From assembly GCA_900545325.1 (NCBI GenBank), contig UQZE01000033.1, forward strand, positions 1 through 17,163: DNA of 17,163 bases. Reading direction: 5' to 3'. Under the pieces are notes generated by a model. The model worked only from the letters and a program-made list of their open reading frames with translations. It did no database searches and was not told the origin of the DNA. A program made the translations under genes and the position numbers. Shown here piece after piece: positions 1 to 9,404 of the stretch (the stretch's first letter is position 1; each line of letters opens with the position of its first letter). Source of the DNA: an uncultured Eubacteriales bacterium. Its GTDB lineage: Bacteria > Bacillota > Clostridia > Christensenellales > Borkfalkiaceae.

Positions 1-692
1 TACCCGTCCTGCTGCTTTTTGTGCGGCCTCGCTTTCAGGTCAACCGCTTTGAAATATCCTTTCCAAAGCGATTCGATCTGCTTTTCCGCATCCGAAAGTT
101 TTATGTCGGGCGCGGCGTCGGTGTAAAAATCGGCGAGTTCTTTTCCGTTCCATACGGCAAAGCGGCCGCGCCGCTTGTCGTGTATGACGAAGGGCATGTT
201 GAGCCGCCTTACGAAATGCGGCGCGAGTATGTCCGTAATGTCGTTGTCGGGCGTATACGCGGCGTAGAGAATGCCGCCCGCCGTTTCTTCGAAACGCAGA
301 AATCCCGTAAAGCGGTGCCGTTCCGTCCATACCTTGTCCACAAGCGTGCCGAAAGGCATGACCTCGTCGAAAGAATAACAGCGGCTGATGTCCCGTTTTT
401 CTTTAAGCAGGCGCTTTACGTAGCGGAACGCGATCCCCGCCTTTTCGGGGCAATCCGAGCGCAGGGCGCTTTCCACGTCCTTGCACGCCTTGTAGCCGCC
501 GCAGCGGCAAACGGCGTTTTTCACGCGCAGGGCGTGTGCCGCGTCGGTCTGCACCCGCACGAAAACGGTGTCCAGCGTTCCCTGGTACGCGGCGAGCGTG
601 CTGACGTCCGCGTCGGTGTTTTTGTCCCCGTACGCCCTGAATACGGCGGAATAAAAGCCGTCGGGCGTGTCGTCGCAGAGATAAACCGTCAT
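1..692 (-). CDS. TIGR03915/DUF4130-like probable DNA metabolism protein (partial, runs off left edge)
   Basis: Translation of the minus strand from the ATG at 692 stays open to the window edge (230 codons), so the C-terminus is missing. The product begins MTVYLCDDTPDGFYSAVF and carries the HRFTGFLRF motif at about residue 126, followed by a segment ending in an IHDKRRGRFAVWN stretch. These are features I associate with the TIGR03915/DUF4130 family, whose members are usually near 250 aa and sit beside a TIGR03916 radical SAM protein. That partner is directly upstream here: its TGA overlaps this ATG (ATGA, 689-692), so the two are one translationally coupled operon. The biochemical role is unknown; a DNA repair or DNA metabolism role is inferred from the partner and from the SOS-type promoter of the operon. 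Family call is by motif recall, not by search. Confidence 0.82.
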   Translation of the reverse strand, partial: MTVYLCDDTPDGFYSAVFRAYGDKNTDADVSTLAAYQGTLDTVFVRVQTDAAHALRVKNAVCRCGGYKACKDVESALRSDCPEKAGIAFRYVKRLLKEKRDISRCYSFDEVMPFGTLVDKVWTERHRFTGFLRFEETAGGILYAAYTPDNDITDILAPHFVRRLNMPFVIHDKRRGRFAVWNGKELADFYTDAAPDIKLSDAEKQIESLWKGYFKAVDLKARPHKKQQDG

Positions 693-1939
693 AATTCCCC
701 CGTGATCACGCTTTTTACGATTTCCTGACCGTTTAAAAAGGATAGCTGTTCGGCGTTGTCCGTCCGCTCCGTGAGGAGCAGCGCGCCGCGCAGGCGGCCG
801 TAGTTTTCCTCGCCGTAAAATTTCCCGCCCGCCGTGATGAAATGCCGCGCGCGTTTGAGCACTACGCGCATCTTTTTCAGGTCCTCGTAACCGAGGCGGG
901 CGTATTTGCGCGCTTCCCGTATGCGGTAGGCAGTGCGTATGCCTATGCCGGGCACGCGCACCAGCGTTTCCACGGGGGCGGCGTTCACCTCCACGGGGAA
1001 TTTGTCCATGTGCCGCAGGGCCCATGCGCATTTGGGGTCGTATTCTTCCTCCAGAAAACCGTCCTCCCCGACGATTTCGCCCGCCGTGAACCCGTAGAAC
1101 CGCAGCAGCCAGTCGGCCTGGTACAGTCTATGTTCCCGCAGAAGCTTTGCGTTGACCGCGGGCAGGTTGGCGTTTTTGAAATTAACGGGCACATACGACG
1201 AATAGTATACGCGTTTCAGGCGGTACGTATCGTACAGCCCTTCGGTCAGGCGGAGGATTTGCCCGTCCGTTTCGGGGCTGGCGCCCACGATCATCTGCGT
1301 GGTCTGACCTGCCGGCAGAAATTTGCTGCGTTCCGCCCGTTTGTGCGCGATATCTGCAGTCAGCATGCGCATCGGCTTTATAATGGCCGCCTTGCTTTTC
1401 TGCGGCGCGAGCAGTTTCAGGCTACGTTCGCTGGGAAGTTCGACGTTGAAGCTCATTCTGTCCGCATACGCGCCCGCCCGCTCTATGAGCAGGGGATCGG
1501 CGTTTGGTATGCCTTTTAAATGGATATATCCGTTGAAACAATACTGCCTCCGCAGTTTGATCACGGTTTCGAGCAGAAGTTCCATCGTCCTGTCGGGGGA
1601 GCGCTCGACCGCAGAGGATAAAAACAACCCTTCTATATAATTTCTCTTGTAAAATTCCATAACGAGCGTGCATATCTCGTCCGGCGTGGCGGAGGCGCGG
1701 GGCACGTCGTTGCTCCGCCTGTTCACGCAGTATTGACAATCGTAAGCGCATTTGTTGCTCATCAGTATTTTCAGCAGGGAAACGCACCGCCCGTCCGAAG
1801 TGAAACTATGGCATATCCCGCAGAAACTGGCGTTGCCAAGCCCGTTTTTCGTGTTGGCGCGTTTGGAACCGCTCGACGAACAGGAAACGTCGTATTTCGC
1901 AGATTCAGTCAATATTTTCAGCCGTTTCTCGTCTAACAT
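689..1939 (-). CDS. Putative DNA modification/repair radical SAM protein (TIGR03916-like)
   Basis: 416 aa. The CxxxCxxC signature that holds the radical SAM 4Fe-4S cluster is at C64, C68 and C71 (CAYDCQYC). Four more cysteines precede it (C20, C40, C43, C52) and could hold a second cluster. A helix-hairpin-helix DNA-binding type motif (VPGIGIRTAYRI, near 329-340) lies in the C-terminal quarter. This combination, the length and the DUF4130 partner match the rSAM_link_UDG family, named for its genomic link to uracil-DNA glycosylase; substrate and reaction are not established. An earlier in-frame ATG at 1972 lies almost at the predicted transcription start and has no ribosome binding site; the ATG at 1939 follows a GGGAGCGGGAAG purine run, so I chose it. 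First gene of the operon with the DUF4130-like gene. Confidence 0.88.
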   Translation of the reverse strand: MLDEKRLKILTESAKYDVSCSSSGSKRANTKNGLGNASFCGICHSFTSDGRCVSLLKILMSNKCAYDCQYCVNRRSNDVPRASATPDEICTLVMEFYKRNYIEGLFLSSAVERSPDRTMELLLETVIKLRRQYCFNGYIHLKGIPNADPLLIERAGAYADRMSFNVELPSERSLKLLAPQKSKAAIIKPMRMLTADIAHKRAERSKFLPAGQTTQMIVGASPETDGQILRLTEGLYDTYRLKRVYYSSYVPVNFKNANLPAVNAKLLREHRLYQADWLLRFYGFTAGEIVGEDGFLEEEYDPKCAWALRHMDKFPVEVNAAPVETLVRVPGIGIRTAYRIREARKYARLGYEDLKKMRVVLKRARHFITAGGKFYGEENYGRLRGALLLTERTDNAEQLSFLNGQEIVKSVITGEL

Positions 1940-1965
1940 CTTCCCGCTCCCGATTGTCTTTATTG

Positions 1966-1979
1966 CGAACATTTGTTTA
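1966..1979. promoter_or_regulatory. Downstream LexA (SOS) box over the transcription start
   Basis: CGAACATTTGTTTA on the plus strand (TAAACAAATGTTCG on the minus) agrees with the LexA consensus at 12 of 14 positions when read on the minus strand. It starts two bases after the -10 and covers the expected +1 near 1974. Two boxes flanking one promoter suggest tight SOS repression. Confidence 0.68.
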
Positions 1980-1980
1980 T

Positions 1981-2009
1981 ATTATAGCGCGGCGCACCGT
2001 ATTTGTCAA
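1981..2009 (-). promoter_or_regulatory. Consensus sigma-A promoter of the radical SAM operon
   Basis: Read on the minus strand: TTGACA (2009-2004), a 17-base spacer, TATAAT (1986-1981). Both hexamers are perfect matches with optimal spacing, which predicts transcription starting near 1974. A promoter this strong would normally need a repressor; LexA-type boxes lie on both sides. Confidence 0.9.
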
Positions 2010-2020
2010 ACAAATGTTTG
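2007..2020. promoter_or_regulatory. Upstream LexA (SOS) box overlapping the -35
   Basis: CAAACAAATGTTTG agrees with the Bacillus/Clostridium LexA consensus CGAACRNRYGTTYG at 13 of 14 positions. It overlaps the -35 hexamer of the radical SAM operon by three bases, so a bound repressor would block RNA polymerase. It shares the core AAACAAATGTT with the second box, in inverted orientation. Confidence 0.72.
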
Positions 2021-2114
2021 TAAATTTTTTATTTTTTTACGCGCCGTTCGAGCGTCGGGGGCAAAAAACGCGGAATTTTCATATGATGATAGAAAACACG
2101 AAAAGGGGGCGAAT

Positions 2115-2636
2115 ATGTTCAAATCTATTCAGCTCGATCTGCCGTACCCATCGCTCGATTGTATTTCCTGCGATCTGAAAAGCGCGAAAATCGTCTTTCC
2201 CGCGTACGCTTCGGCGCACAGCGAGCTTTCGGCGGTTCTGCAATATTTATATCATTCCTTTATTTTCAAAGGCCGCTGCGACGACGAAACGGCCGATATA
2301 CTGATCGGCATAGCGATCACGGAGATGCACCACCTCGACATACTCGGCAACATGCTTTTGAAGCTCGGCGCCGACCCCGTATATGTAACGGCATACCCGC
2401 CGAACGGATTTAATTTTTTCTCCGCATCGGCGATTAGCTATTCCAAGAGCGTAAGAAAGATGCTGATGGACGATCTCGCGGGGGAGCTCTGCGCCATCGA
2501 AAATTACGATAAAATCCTCTGCAAACTGTGCAACGAGGAAGTGTCCGCCGTCATAGCGCGGATAAAACTCGACGAAGAACTGCACGTGCGCGTGCTGAAA
2601 GAGCGCATGAACGCGCTTTTCTGCGACATACGCTAA
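2115..2636 (+). CDS. Ferritin-like di-iron domain protein
   Basis: 173 aa, all-helical, with the ferritin-like ligand pattern E...ExxH...E...ExxH: E37 in SELSAVLQYLYH, E70 and H73 in TEMHHLDILG, E124 in LAGELCAIENY, and E154 and H157 in DEELHV. It resembles small clostridial proteins of the Mn-catalase/rubrerythrin-like group, so an iron, manganese or peroxide role in the cytoplasm is likely but the substrate is not shown. CxxC pairs occur near the N-terminus (C16, C19) and at C136/C139, which is unusual for a plain ferritin. The ATG at 2115 follows the AAAAGGGGGC purine run; the reading frame stays open far upstream, but that part is antisense to the radical SAM gene. It ends at a strong terminator. 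No convincing promoter of its own was found. Confidence 0.8.
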   Translation: MFKSIQLDLPYPSLDCISCDLKSAKIVFPAYASAHSELSAVLQYLYHSFIFKGRCDDETADILIGIAITEMHHLDILGNMLLKLGADPVYVTAYPPNGFNFFSASAISYSKSVRKMLMDDLAGELCAIENYDKILCKLCNEEVSAVIARIKLDEELHVRVLKERMNALFCDIR

Positions 2637-2640
2637 AACA

Positions 2641-2670
2641 AAAAAAGCCGTCCGAAAGGACGGCTTTTTT
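2641..2670. terminator. Bidirectional intrinsic terminator between ferritin-like gene and SRP RNA
   Basis: Stem GCCGTCC / GGACGGC with a GAAA loop, flanked by A6 on the left and T6 on the right, so it can stop transcripts from both sides. It lies four bases after the ferritin-like stop codon and just past the 3' end of the oppositely oriented SRP RNA. Confidence 0.92.
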
Positions 2671-2681
2671 CTGCGAAAAAA

Positions 2682-2946
2682 CTGTGCATTCTTTGTTGAC
2701 AGGCAAAGCCCGAGCGTGAAACGGGCAGGTAACTCCTTTAAAGCTACCTTATGGCACACGAACCTCACCGCTTAGTGCTGCTATATCCCTATCCTGACAC
2801 GGTTCACGGCAGTCCGTTGCATAAGACCTTAAAATCAACATTCCTTACTCGCCGCAGCCTCGCACAATGCAAGCCGCGAAAGACATTCAGCCCCGCTGTA
2901 GCGGATTGCGGGTACAGGGCACCGCTAGCTCCCCGCTTAGCACAGC
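2682..2946 (-). ncRNA. ffs: Signal recognition particle RNA, large bacterial type
   Basis: About 265 nt, read on the minus strand. The Alu domain near 2946-2885 contains GAGCTAGCGGTGCCCTGTAC followed by CCGCAATCCGCTACAGCGG, a pattern I recognise from clostridial large SRP RNAs. Domain IV, the Ffh binding site, is at 2799-2776: TGTCAGG, AUA, GGGA tetraloop, UAU, AGCAGCA, giving the symmetric GUCAGG/AGCAGC internal loop. The 5' TGTGC can pair with GCACA near 2682-2688, as in helix 1 of Bacillus-type SRP RNA; this pairing set the 3' end, so ends are good to about 10 bases. The RNA scaffolds Ffh to target secreted and membrane proteins. It has its own promoter and ends at the shared terminator. 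Confidence 0.9.
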
Positions 2947-2952
2947 ATTATC

Positions 2953-2981
2953 ATTTTACCTTAAAATTTTAAAATTGGCAA
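2953..2981 (-). promoter_or_regulatory. Promoter of the SRP RNA
   Basis: Minus strand TTGCCA (2981-2976), 17-base AT-rich spacer, TAAAAT (2958-2953). The predicted start near 2946 agrees with the 5' end deduced from the RNA structure. Confidence 0.72.
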
Positions 2982-3009
2982 GTTATTTGCCGAAATTTTC
3001 TTAAATACT

Positions 3010-3038
3010 TTGACTTTTTATGATAAATTTTGTATAAT
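3010..3038 (+). promoter_or_regulatory. Promoter of the ileS operon
   Basis: TTGACT (3010-3015), 17-base AT-rich spacer, perfect TATAAT (3033-3038). Predicted start near 3045, directly before the T-box leader. It is divergent from the SRP promoter; the two -35 elements are 28 bases apart. Confidence 0.88.
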
Positions 3039-3044
3039 CGTTCT

Positions 3045-3280
3045 ATAACCTATCTCAAAGGCGATGACGAAGGACAGGTCCCGTAAAAAAAGCGTTTTCA
3101 GCGAGCCGCGGCGGTGCAAGGCGGCAACGGCGTTTTGCGGGGTATCCCCTTTCAGCCCGCGCGGGGAAATTTATCAGTAACCGCGCGCGTATCCCGCGTT
3201 AAGGGAATAAGGGCGCTTTTTGCGAATAAGAGTGGTACCGCGGCACGTTCGTCTCTTGCAGTTGAACGCGCTTTTTTTTA
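3045..3280 (+). promoter_or_regulatory. T-box riboswitch (isoleucine-type) leader of ileS
   Basis: The T-box proper is AGTGGTACCGCGG at 3231-3243, close to the canonical antiterminator sequence that pairs with the acceptor end of uncharged tRNA. The GATGACGAAGG start (3062-3072) and the AGCGAG...GGTG elements (3099-3116) fit Stem I. An ATC isoleucine codon at 3144-3146, within GGGGTATCCCC, is the best specifier candidate; other ATC triplets at 3173 and 3191 leave this open. A terminator competes with the antiterminator just downstream. When isoleucyl-tRNA is uncharged, the leader should favour readthrough into ileS and the genes behind it. Confidence 0.88.
3243..3279 (+). terminator. Regulated terminator of the T-box leader
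   Basis: GC-A-CGTTC pairs with GAACG-C-GC around a loop containing GTCTCTTGCAGTT, followed by eight T residues (3272-3279). The loop's CTCTT can instead pair with the upstream AAGAG beside the T-box, giving the alternative antiterminator fold. Confidence 0.82.
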
Positions 3281-3300
3281 ATTTTTACGGGAGTTATACA

Positions 3301-6413
<3,113 letters not shown>

Positions 6414-6417
<4 letters not shown>

Positions 6418-7274
6418 TGAAGACTGCTTGCTGGGAAGATTATTCGGTCATCGCCACGGGCGACGGCTATAAGCTGGAGCGCTGGGGCGGCGTGGTACTG
6501 CTGCGGCCGGACCCGCAGGTCATTTGGCCGTCCTTTGTCGATATGGAGCGCTATCCCGGCCTCGCGGCGAAGTACGTGAAAAAGGGCGGGGGCGGCGCCT
6601 GGGAAAAATACGCGAAAATGCCCGAGGAATGGGTGATCGGCTATAAAGATCTGAAATTCAAGGTGCGGCCTATGGGCTTTAAGCATACGGGGCTTTTCCC
6701 CGAACAGGCCGTCAACTGGGATAAGATGGGCGAGCTCATCCGCGGCGCGGGCAGGGAGATAAACGTTTTGAACCTCTTTGCCTATACGGGCGGCGCGACC
6801 GTCGCCTGCGCGGCGGCGGGGGCGAACGTGTGCCACGTGGACGCGGCGAAAAACATGGTGGAGCGCGCGGGCGAGAACCTCCGCCTTTCGGGGCTGGAGA
6901 ACGCGCGGGTGCGCTTTATCGTGGACGACTGCAAAAAGTTTGTGCAGCGCGAAATCCGCCGCGGCAGAAAATACGACGCCGTCATCATGGATCCGCCGAG
7001 CTACGGGCGCGGTCCGAACGGCGAGATGTGGAAACTGGAAAGCGAGCTTTTCCCGCTGGTGAAGCTGTGCACGGAAGTGCTTTCGGAAGATCCGCTTTTC
7101 TTCCTCATCAATTCGTACACGACGGGATTGCAGCCGCAGGTCATAGAAAACATACTTGCGCTCAATTTGAAAGGCCGCGGCGGCCGCGCCGAGGCTTACG
7201 AGGTGGGGCTGAATACGGAAGAGGGCATCGTTCTGCCGTGCGGGTGCAGCGGGCTTTGGAGAAAACAGGGATAA
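6414..7274 (+). CDS. Class I SAM-dependent methyltransferase (RlmI/COG1092-like)
   Basis: 286 aa. Motif I is VLNLFAYTGGATVACAAAG (about 118-136), followed by an acidic motif II segment (CHVDAAKNM) and the catalytic-type DPPSYG at 193-198, as in RlmI-like 23S rRNA cytosine methyltransferases. No N-terminal PUA domain is evident, so it corresponds to the catalytic part only; the true RNA target is unknown. Two adjacent ATG codons (6414, 6417) are possible starts; the first overlaps the ileS stop as ATGA, implying coupled translation. Sitting between ileS and a pseudouridine synthase supports an rRNA or tRNA modification role. Confidence 0.85.
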
Positions 7275-7276
7275 AC

Positions 7277-7987
7277 ATGGAAGAGCTTATCATTTTATAC
7301 GAGGACAATCACATTATCGTGACGCTGAAACCGCAGAACGTGCCGACCTGCGAGGACGAGAGCAGGGATAAGGATATGCTGACGTATATAAAGGAATATA
7401 TACGGGAAAAATACGGCAAGCAGGGCAACGTCTATTTGGGGCTGGTGCACAGGCTGGACAGGCCCACGGGGGGCGTGATGGTGTTTGCCAAAAGTTCCAA
7501 AGCGGCGGCGCGGCTTTCCGAACAGATGAAGAGCGGCGATTTTGAAAAGAAATATTTAGCCGTGCTGGCGGATACGCCGAGAGAGGAGCGCGCCACGCTG
7601 AAAAATTATCTGAAAAAGAACCCCATCAACAATATGGTGTACCTCGCCGCGGCGACGACCGCGGGGGCGAAGTACGCCGAACTCGATTATAAAATTCTCG
7701 AAACGCAGAAAGGGCTTGCGCTGGCCGAGGTGCGCCTGCACACGGGCAGAAGCCATCAGATACGGGTGCAGATGAGTTCCATCGGCTGTCCCGTTTACGG
7801 CGACATGCGCTACGGCGGGGAAAAAGCCGTGAAGGGAAATCTCGCCCTCTGGGCGTATCATCTGGCGTTTTCCCACCCCGTCACGAAGGAGCGAATGGTA
7901 TTTAAAATACAGCCGCCCAAGGATCTTTCGCCCTGGATGCTGTTCGACACGGACAAAGCGATAAAAACTATTAAACCCGAGGTATAA
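7277..7987 (+). CDS. RluA-family pseudouridine synthase
   Basis: 236 aa. The family signature HRLDRPTGG is at 58-66, with D61 the catalytic aspartate expected to attack the target uridine; the later GRSHQIRVQMSSIGCPVYGD motif completes the fold. No N-terminal S4 RNA-binding domain is present, so this is a short member, and its target (rRNA or tRNA) cannot be told from sequence. The frame is open upstream through the methyltransferase gene, but ATG 7277 starts the conserved segment (MEELIILYEDNHIIV), two bases after the methyltransferase stop. Cotranscribed with ileS and the methyltransferase. Confidence 0.93.
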   Translation: MEELIILYEDNHIIVTLKPQNVPTCEDESRDKDMLTYIKEYIREKYGKQGNVYLGLVHRLDRPTGGVMVFAKSSKAAARLSEQMKSGDFEKKYLAVLADTPREERATLKNYLKKNPINNMVYLAAATTAGAKYAELDYKILETQKGLALAEVRLHTGRSHQIRVQMSSIGCPVYGDMRYGGEKAVKGNLALWAYHLAFSHPVTKERMVFKIQPPKDLSPWMLFDTDKAIKTIKPEV

Positions 7988-7995
7988 ACTGCAAC

Positions 7996-8565
7996 ATGGA
8001 AATCGCGATTCTGGAAAGCCTGCAGGCGATACACACGCCCGCTTTGACGTACATCATGCTGGCTTTCACGTTTTTAGGTGAGGTAGGCGCCATTTGCATC
8101 GTTACGGCGGCGGTTTTTCTGATTTTTCCCAAAACGAGGAAGGGCGGAGTGATCATGGCCGCCGCGCTCATCGCCGACGTGCTGATCGTCAATTTGTTTT
8201 TGAAAAACGTCGTCGCGCGGCCCAGGCCGTTTACGGAGTCGGAAGCCCTTTTGGACTTTCTCAACTCCATCAACTATAAAATCCCCACGGATTGGTCTTT
8301 CCCGTCGGGGCACAGCGCCGTGTGTTTCTGCGGCGCGTCGGTGCTCGCCGTGCTCTATAGGGGCAAGGGCGCGTGGACGTACGCCGTTGCGGCGGTAATC
8401 GCCTTTTCGCGGCTCTATCTCGGCGTGCACTATCTTACGGACGTGCTTGCGGGCGCCGCGATAGGTTCGGCGATCGGCGTGCTGGTCGGTATTTTCGGCG
8501 CGAAGCTGTACGATAAAGCGCTTGCGAATATCCGTGCGCGCCGCGAGAAAAAGAAAGAAGAATAA
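7996..8565 (+). CDS. PAP2-family membrane phosphatase
   Basis: 189 aa integral membrane protein with several hydrophobic helices. The three phosphatase motifs are complete: K70-x6-RP (R77 P78), P103-SGH (H106 the acid/base), and S138-R-x5-H145-x3-D149 with H145 as the expected nucleophile. Family members dephosphorylate phosphatidic acid, phosphatidylglycerophosphate or undecaprenyl pyrophosphate; lipid-carrier recycling is plausible but the substrate is not decided by the sequence. The C-terminus is a short basic tail (RARREKKKEE). A GAGGT lies 12 bases before the ATG, inside the end of the pseudouridine synthase gene. Last gene before a terminator. Confidence 0.92.
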   Translation: MEIAILESLQAIHTPALTYIMLAFTFLGEVGAICIVTAAVFLIFPKTRKGGVIMAAALIADVLIVNLFLKNVVARPRPFTESEALLDFLNSINYKIPTDWSFPSGHSAVCFCGASVLAVLYRGKGAWTYAVAAVIAFSRLYLGVHYLTDVLAGAAIGSAIGVLVGIFGAKLYDKALANIRARREKKKEE

Positions 8566-8570
8566 GGAAA

Positions 8571-8596
8571 GGCGCGGCTTTTTCGGCCGCGCCTTT
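8571..8596 (+). terminator. Intrinsic terminator of the ileS operon
   Basis: GGCGCGGC / GCCGCGCC stem around a TTTTTCG loop region, followed by TTTATTTGTTTTT. It begins five bases after the PAP2 stop. It also lies past the end of the convergent DUF6062-like gene, but the opposite side lacks a good T run. Confidence 0.85.
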
Positions 8597-8609
8597 ATTT
8601 GTTTTTCCG

Positions 8610-9284
8610 TTACTGCTTTTTCTCTCCGTAGAGCTTTACCCGTATGCGGGGCAGCGCGTCGGCGGAGGCGCCGAGCGGTTTTTCCCGGTTGCGGTAGTCG
8701 TGCTTGTCGCAGAACCATTGCAGTTCGTCCGTCATGCGGTCGAGATGCCTTTTTTCCAGGGCGCACAAATCCGCGAGATAGCTTTTCGCTCTGCCGCCCG
8801 CGCAGGCGGAGTGTTCCAGCAGCATGGCGTAATGTTTCATGCAAAAGCCCTTTGTGGAAAGCAGCCGATCGCGGAAATCGCCCTCGTTGGCGTAGAGCTG
8901 CGCCACGGTCTTGGCGTAGCGCGTCATGTGGTCGCCTACGATATCGCAAACAATGCAGGTAGACGTCAGTTTTTTCAGAGATTCCGCCGCTTTCTTCGCG
9001 CTCTTGGCGTCTTTTGCCGCAATTTCCTTTTTCAGCGCGTTTGTCCGCGTAATGGACTGGAGCGCCACGCTCAGCTTATTCTGCCGCGCGAAGAGCATGT
9101 CGAAATGGTCCGCGCAGAAACCGAGTTTGTTCACGCGGGCGCGGGTGTCGTCTTCCATCACGGCGTCGTTCAGAAATTGAAACAGTATGTTTTCTTCTAC
9201 GATTTTTTCGATTTTGCACAGCGGACATTCGCAGGAAGGTTTGAACTCCTGCAAAATGAGCGACGTGCCTATGTGGTAATTCAT
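8610..9284 (-). CDS. DUF6062-like protein with two CxxC...GFCxxH modules
   Basis: 224 aa, soluble, function unknown. Two similar units are visible: CPLC at 20-23 with GFCADH at 55-60, and CIVC at 110-113 with GFCMKH at 146-151. The Cys/Cys to Cys/His spacing is nearly equal (33 and 34 residues), so this looks like an internal duplication of a three-Cys, one-His metal-binding or redox module. A third FCDKH-type motif followed by DYRN lies near the C-terminus. This pattern matches what I recall of DUF6062, a Clostridia family without assigned function. The start MNYHIGTS fits the family, but there is no Shine-Dalgarno sequence before the ATG. Transcribed alone, divergent from the hydrolase operon. 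Confidence 0.75.
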   Translation of the reverse strand: MNYHIGTSLILQEFKPSCECPLCKIEKIVEENILFQFLNDAVMEDDTRARVNKLGFCADHFDMLFARQNKLSVALQSITRTNALKKEIAAKDAKSAKKAAESLKKLTSTCIVCDIVGDHMTRYAKTVAQLYANEGDFRDRLLSTKGFCMKHYAMLLEHSACAGGRAKSYLADLCALEKRHLDRMTDELQWFCDKHDYRNREKPLGASADALPRIRVKLYGEKKQ

Positions 9285-9290
9285 AAAATC

Positions 9291-9319
9291 ATTTTATCAA
9301 ATTTCCGATTAAATTACAA
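9291..9319 (-). promoter_or_regulatory. Promoter of the DUF6062-like gene, probably leaderless
   Basis: Minus strand TTGTAA (9319-9314), 17-base spacer, TAAAAT (9296-9291), then only GATTTT before the ATG at 9284. Transcription would start at or next to the ATG. An overlapping alternative, TTGAAA with 17 bases to TAATTT, lies further upstream and would give a short leader, also without a ribosome binding site. Confidence 0.6.
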
Positions 9320-9327
9320 TTAAAATA

Positions 9328-9356
9328 TGGACATTTCAACGCATGTGTGTTATAAT
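9328..9356 (+). promoter_or_regulatory. Promoter of the hydrolase/lipid operon
   Basis: TGGACA (9328-9333), 17-base spacer, TATAAT (9351-9356) with an extended TG (TGT before the -10). It lies within the intergenic gap shared with the divergent DUF6062-like gene and its predicted start is about 40 bases before the first ATG. Confidence 0.82.
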
Positions 9357-9404
9357 TTTTTTGATTATGCAAAATAATTGCATAGAAACAGAGGAGATGC
9401 GGAA

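Noticed and set aside
21..728. 235-codon open frame on the plus strand
   Set aside because: Antisense to the DUF4130-like gene, which has clear family motifs, an ATGA junction and a promoter; this frame is low-complexity and has no ribosome binding site.
1940..1972. Longer start of the radical SAM protein (ATG at 1972)
   Set aside because: It lies almost on the predicted +1 with no ribosome binding site, whereas ATG 1939 follows GGGAGCGGGAAG.
1752..2114. Upstream extension of the ferritin-like frame
   Set aside because: It runs antisense to the radical SAM gene; the purine-rich site and family-like N-terminus put the start at 2115.
2247..2768. 173-codon minus-strand frame
   Set aside because: Shadow of the ferritin-like gene that also crosses a strong terminator and part of the SRP RNA.
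2751..2972. 73-codon plus-strand frame
   Set aside because: Covers the SRP RNA on the opposite strand; no ribosome binding site.
3220..3300. N-terminal extension of IleRS
   Set aside because: This is T-box and terminator sequence; the protein starts at 3301 with a family-typical N-terminus and GGGAG upstream.
8074..8949. 291-codon minus-strand frame
   Set aside because: Overlaps the PAP2 gene antisense and the DUF6062-like gene in another frame, and crosses the terminator; Arg-rich shadow translation.
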